A stretch of 5,665 nucleotides of DNA, from positions 1 to 5,665 of the forward strand of contig JAADHD010000032.1 of the NCBI GenBank assembly GCA_013152075.1, given 5' to 3'. A program made the translations under genes and the position numbers. The notes beneath the pieces were generated by a model that was not told the DNA's origin, did no database searches, and was given only the letters and a program-made list of their open reading frames with translations. Positions 5,398 through 5,665 of the stretch are shown here, one piece after another. How positions within the stretch are numbered: position 1 is the stretch's first letter; each line of letters starts with the position of its first letter. This DNA comes from Verrucomicrobiota bacterium. Lineage in GTDB: Bacteria; Verrucomicrobiota; Verrucomicrobiia; Verrucomicrobiales; DEV007.

Positions 5398-5665
5398 ATG
5401 TCATTTACCTCTATGCACCCTCTCACCACTTTTTGTTATTTCAGTGTCGCGTTGCTTTTCTTGCCGCTTAGCGCACAAAGCGCGGGCGAGCCAACTAGCG
5501 AGAAGTTTGCCTACAAGGATGCAAGTCCGCAGCGTTACAAACTTTCTGCTCGCGCGAGTAAGCTGGATTCACGAACCAAGGAATATCCGAAGATTGGGTT
5601 TGTTTTTGGGGACGATAAAAAACCTCAGGACCTGCAAAATGCCATTGTTGATACCAGTGTTGCAC
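5398..5665 (+). CDS. Exported protein of unrecognised family, N-terminal 89 residues
   Basis: The frame is open from the ATG at 5398 to the window edge, so only the N-terminus is seen. Residues 1-29 are a signal peptide: hydrophobic core TFCYFSVALLFLPLSAQSA with cleavage probable after QSA. The mature protein begins GEPTSEKFAYKD, followed by a segment with YKLSARASKLDSRTK and a probable beta strand KIGFVFG (65-71), then DLQNAIVDTSVA. I recall similar openings in secreted proteins of Planctomycetes and Verrucomicrobia, possibly alpha/beta-hydrolase-like, but cannot support this from the part seen. An internal Met6 (5413) is an alternative start that leaves the signal peptide intact. Neither start has a Shine-Dalgarno. 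The gene begins only 12 bases after the terminator T-run, so the position of its promoter is unclear. Confidence 0.7.
   Translation, partial: MSFTSMHPLTTFCYFSVALLFLPLSAQSAGEPTSEKFAYKDASPQRYKLSARASKLDSRTKEYPKIGFVFGDDKKPQDLQNAIVDTSVA

Noticed and set aside
1..5665. Search for a defence, toxin-antitoxin, phage or mobile-element system
   Set aside because: No transposase, integrase, terminal repeats, att-like duplications or known defence domains were seen. The nuclease is an anchored SNase with an apparent housekeeping or envelope role.

Overview
The window reads as ordinary chromosomal sequence from a Gram-negative bacterium of about 50% GC. It holds eight protein genes; the first and last are cut by the window edges. 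Exported proteins with signal peptides or anchors, a periplasmic c-type haem protein and a histone-H1-like DUF2934 protein together suggest the Planctomycetota/Verrucomicrobiota group, with Verrucomicrobiota my tentative guess. That placement is inference from family flavour, not from a marker gene.

Layout, left to right. Positions 1-503 (minus) carry the first 167 residues of an exported SIMPL/DUF541 protein, with a near-consensus sigma-70 promoter so close to the ATG that the mRNA should be leaderless. Positions 504-840 hold no convincing gene, only that promoter and two small dyads. Positions 841-2126 (minus) are a two-gene operon: a TPMT-family methyltransferase followed by trpF, joined by an ATGA overlap. 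Divergent from it, at 2179-2907 (plus), is a membrane-anchored staphylococcal-nuclease-type protein. After a 189-base gap with a possible promoter comes a small lysine-rich DUF2934 protein (3097-3360, plus). It converges, 15 bases apart, on an MHS-type major facilitator transporter (3376-4686, minus). After another 190-base divergent gap lies an exported small cytochrome with one CXXCH motif (4877-5320, plus), closed by a textbook intrinsic terminator (5349-5385). Only 12 bases further on, a new exported protein starts (5398, plus) and runs off the end.

The genes do not form one pathway. They are a tryptophan-biosynthesis step with a methyltransferase, DNA-related proteins (nuclease, H1-like protein), a transporter, and envelope proteins. 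The most notable global feature is that none of the eight chosen start codons has a recognisable Shine-Dalgarno sequence, while several have A-rich early codons. I see no mobile element, CRISPR array, tRNA or rRNA, and no defence or secondary-metabolite system.
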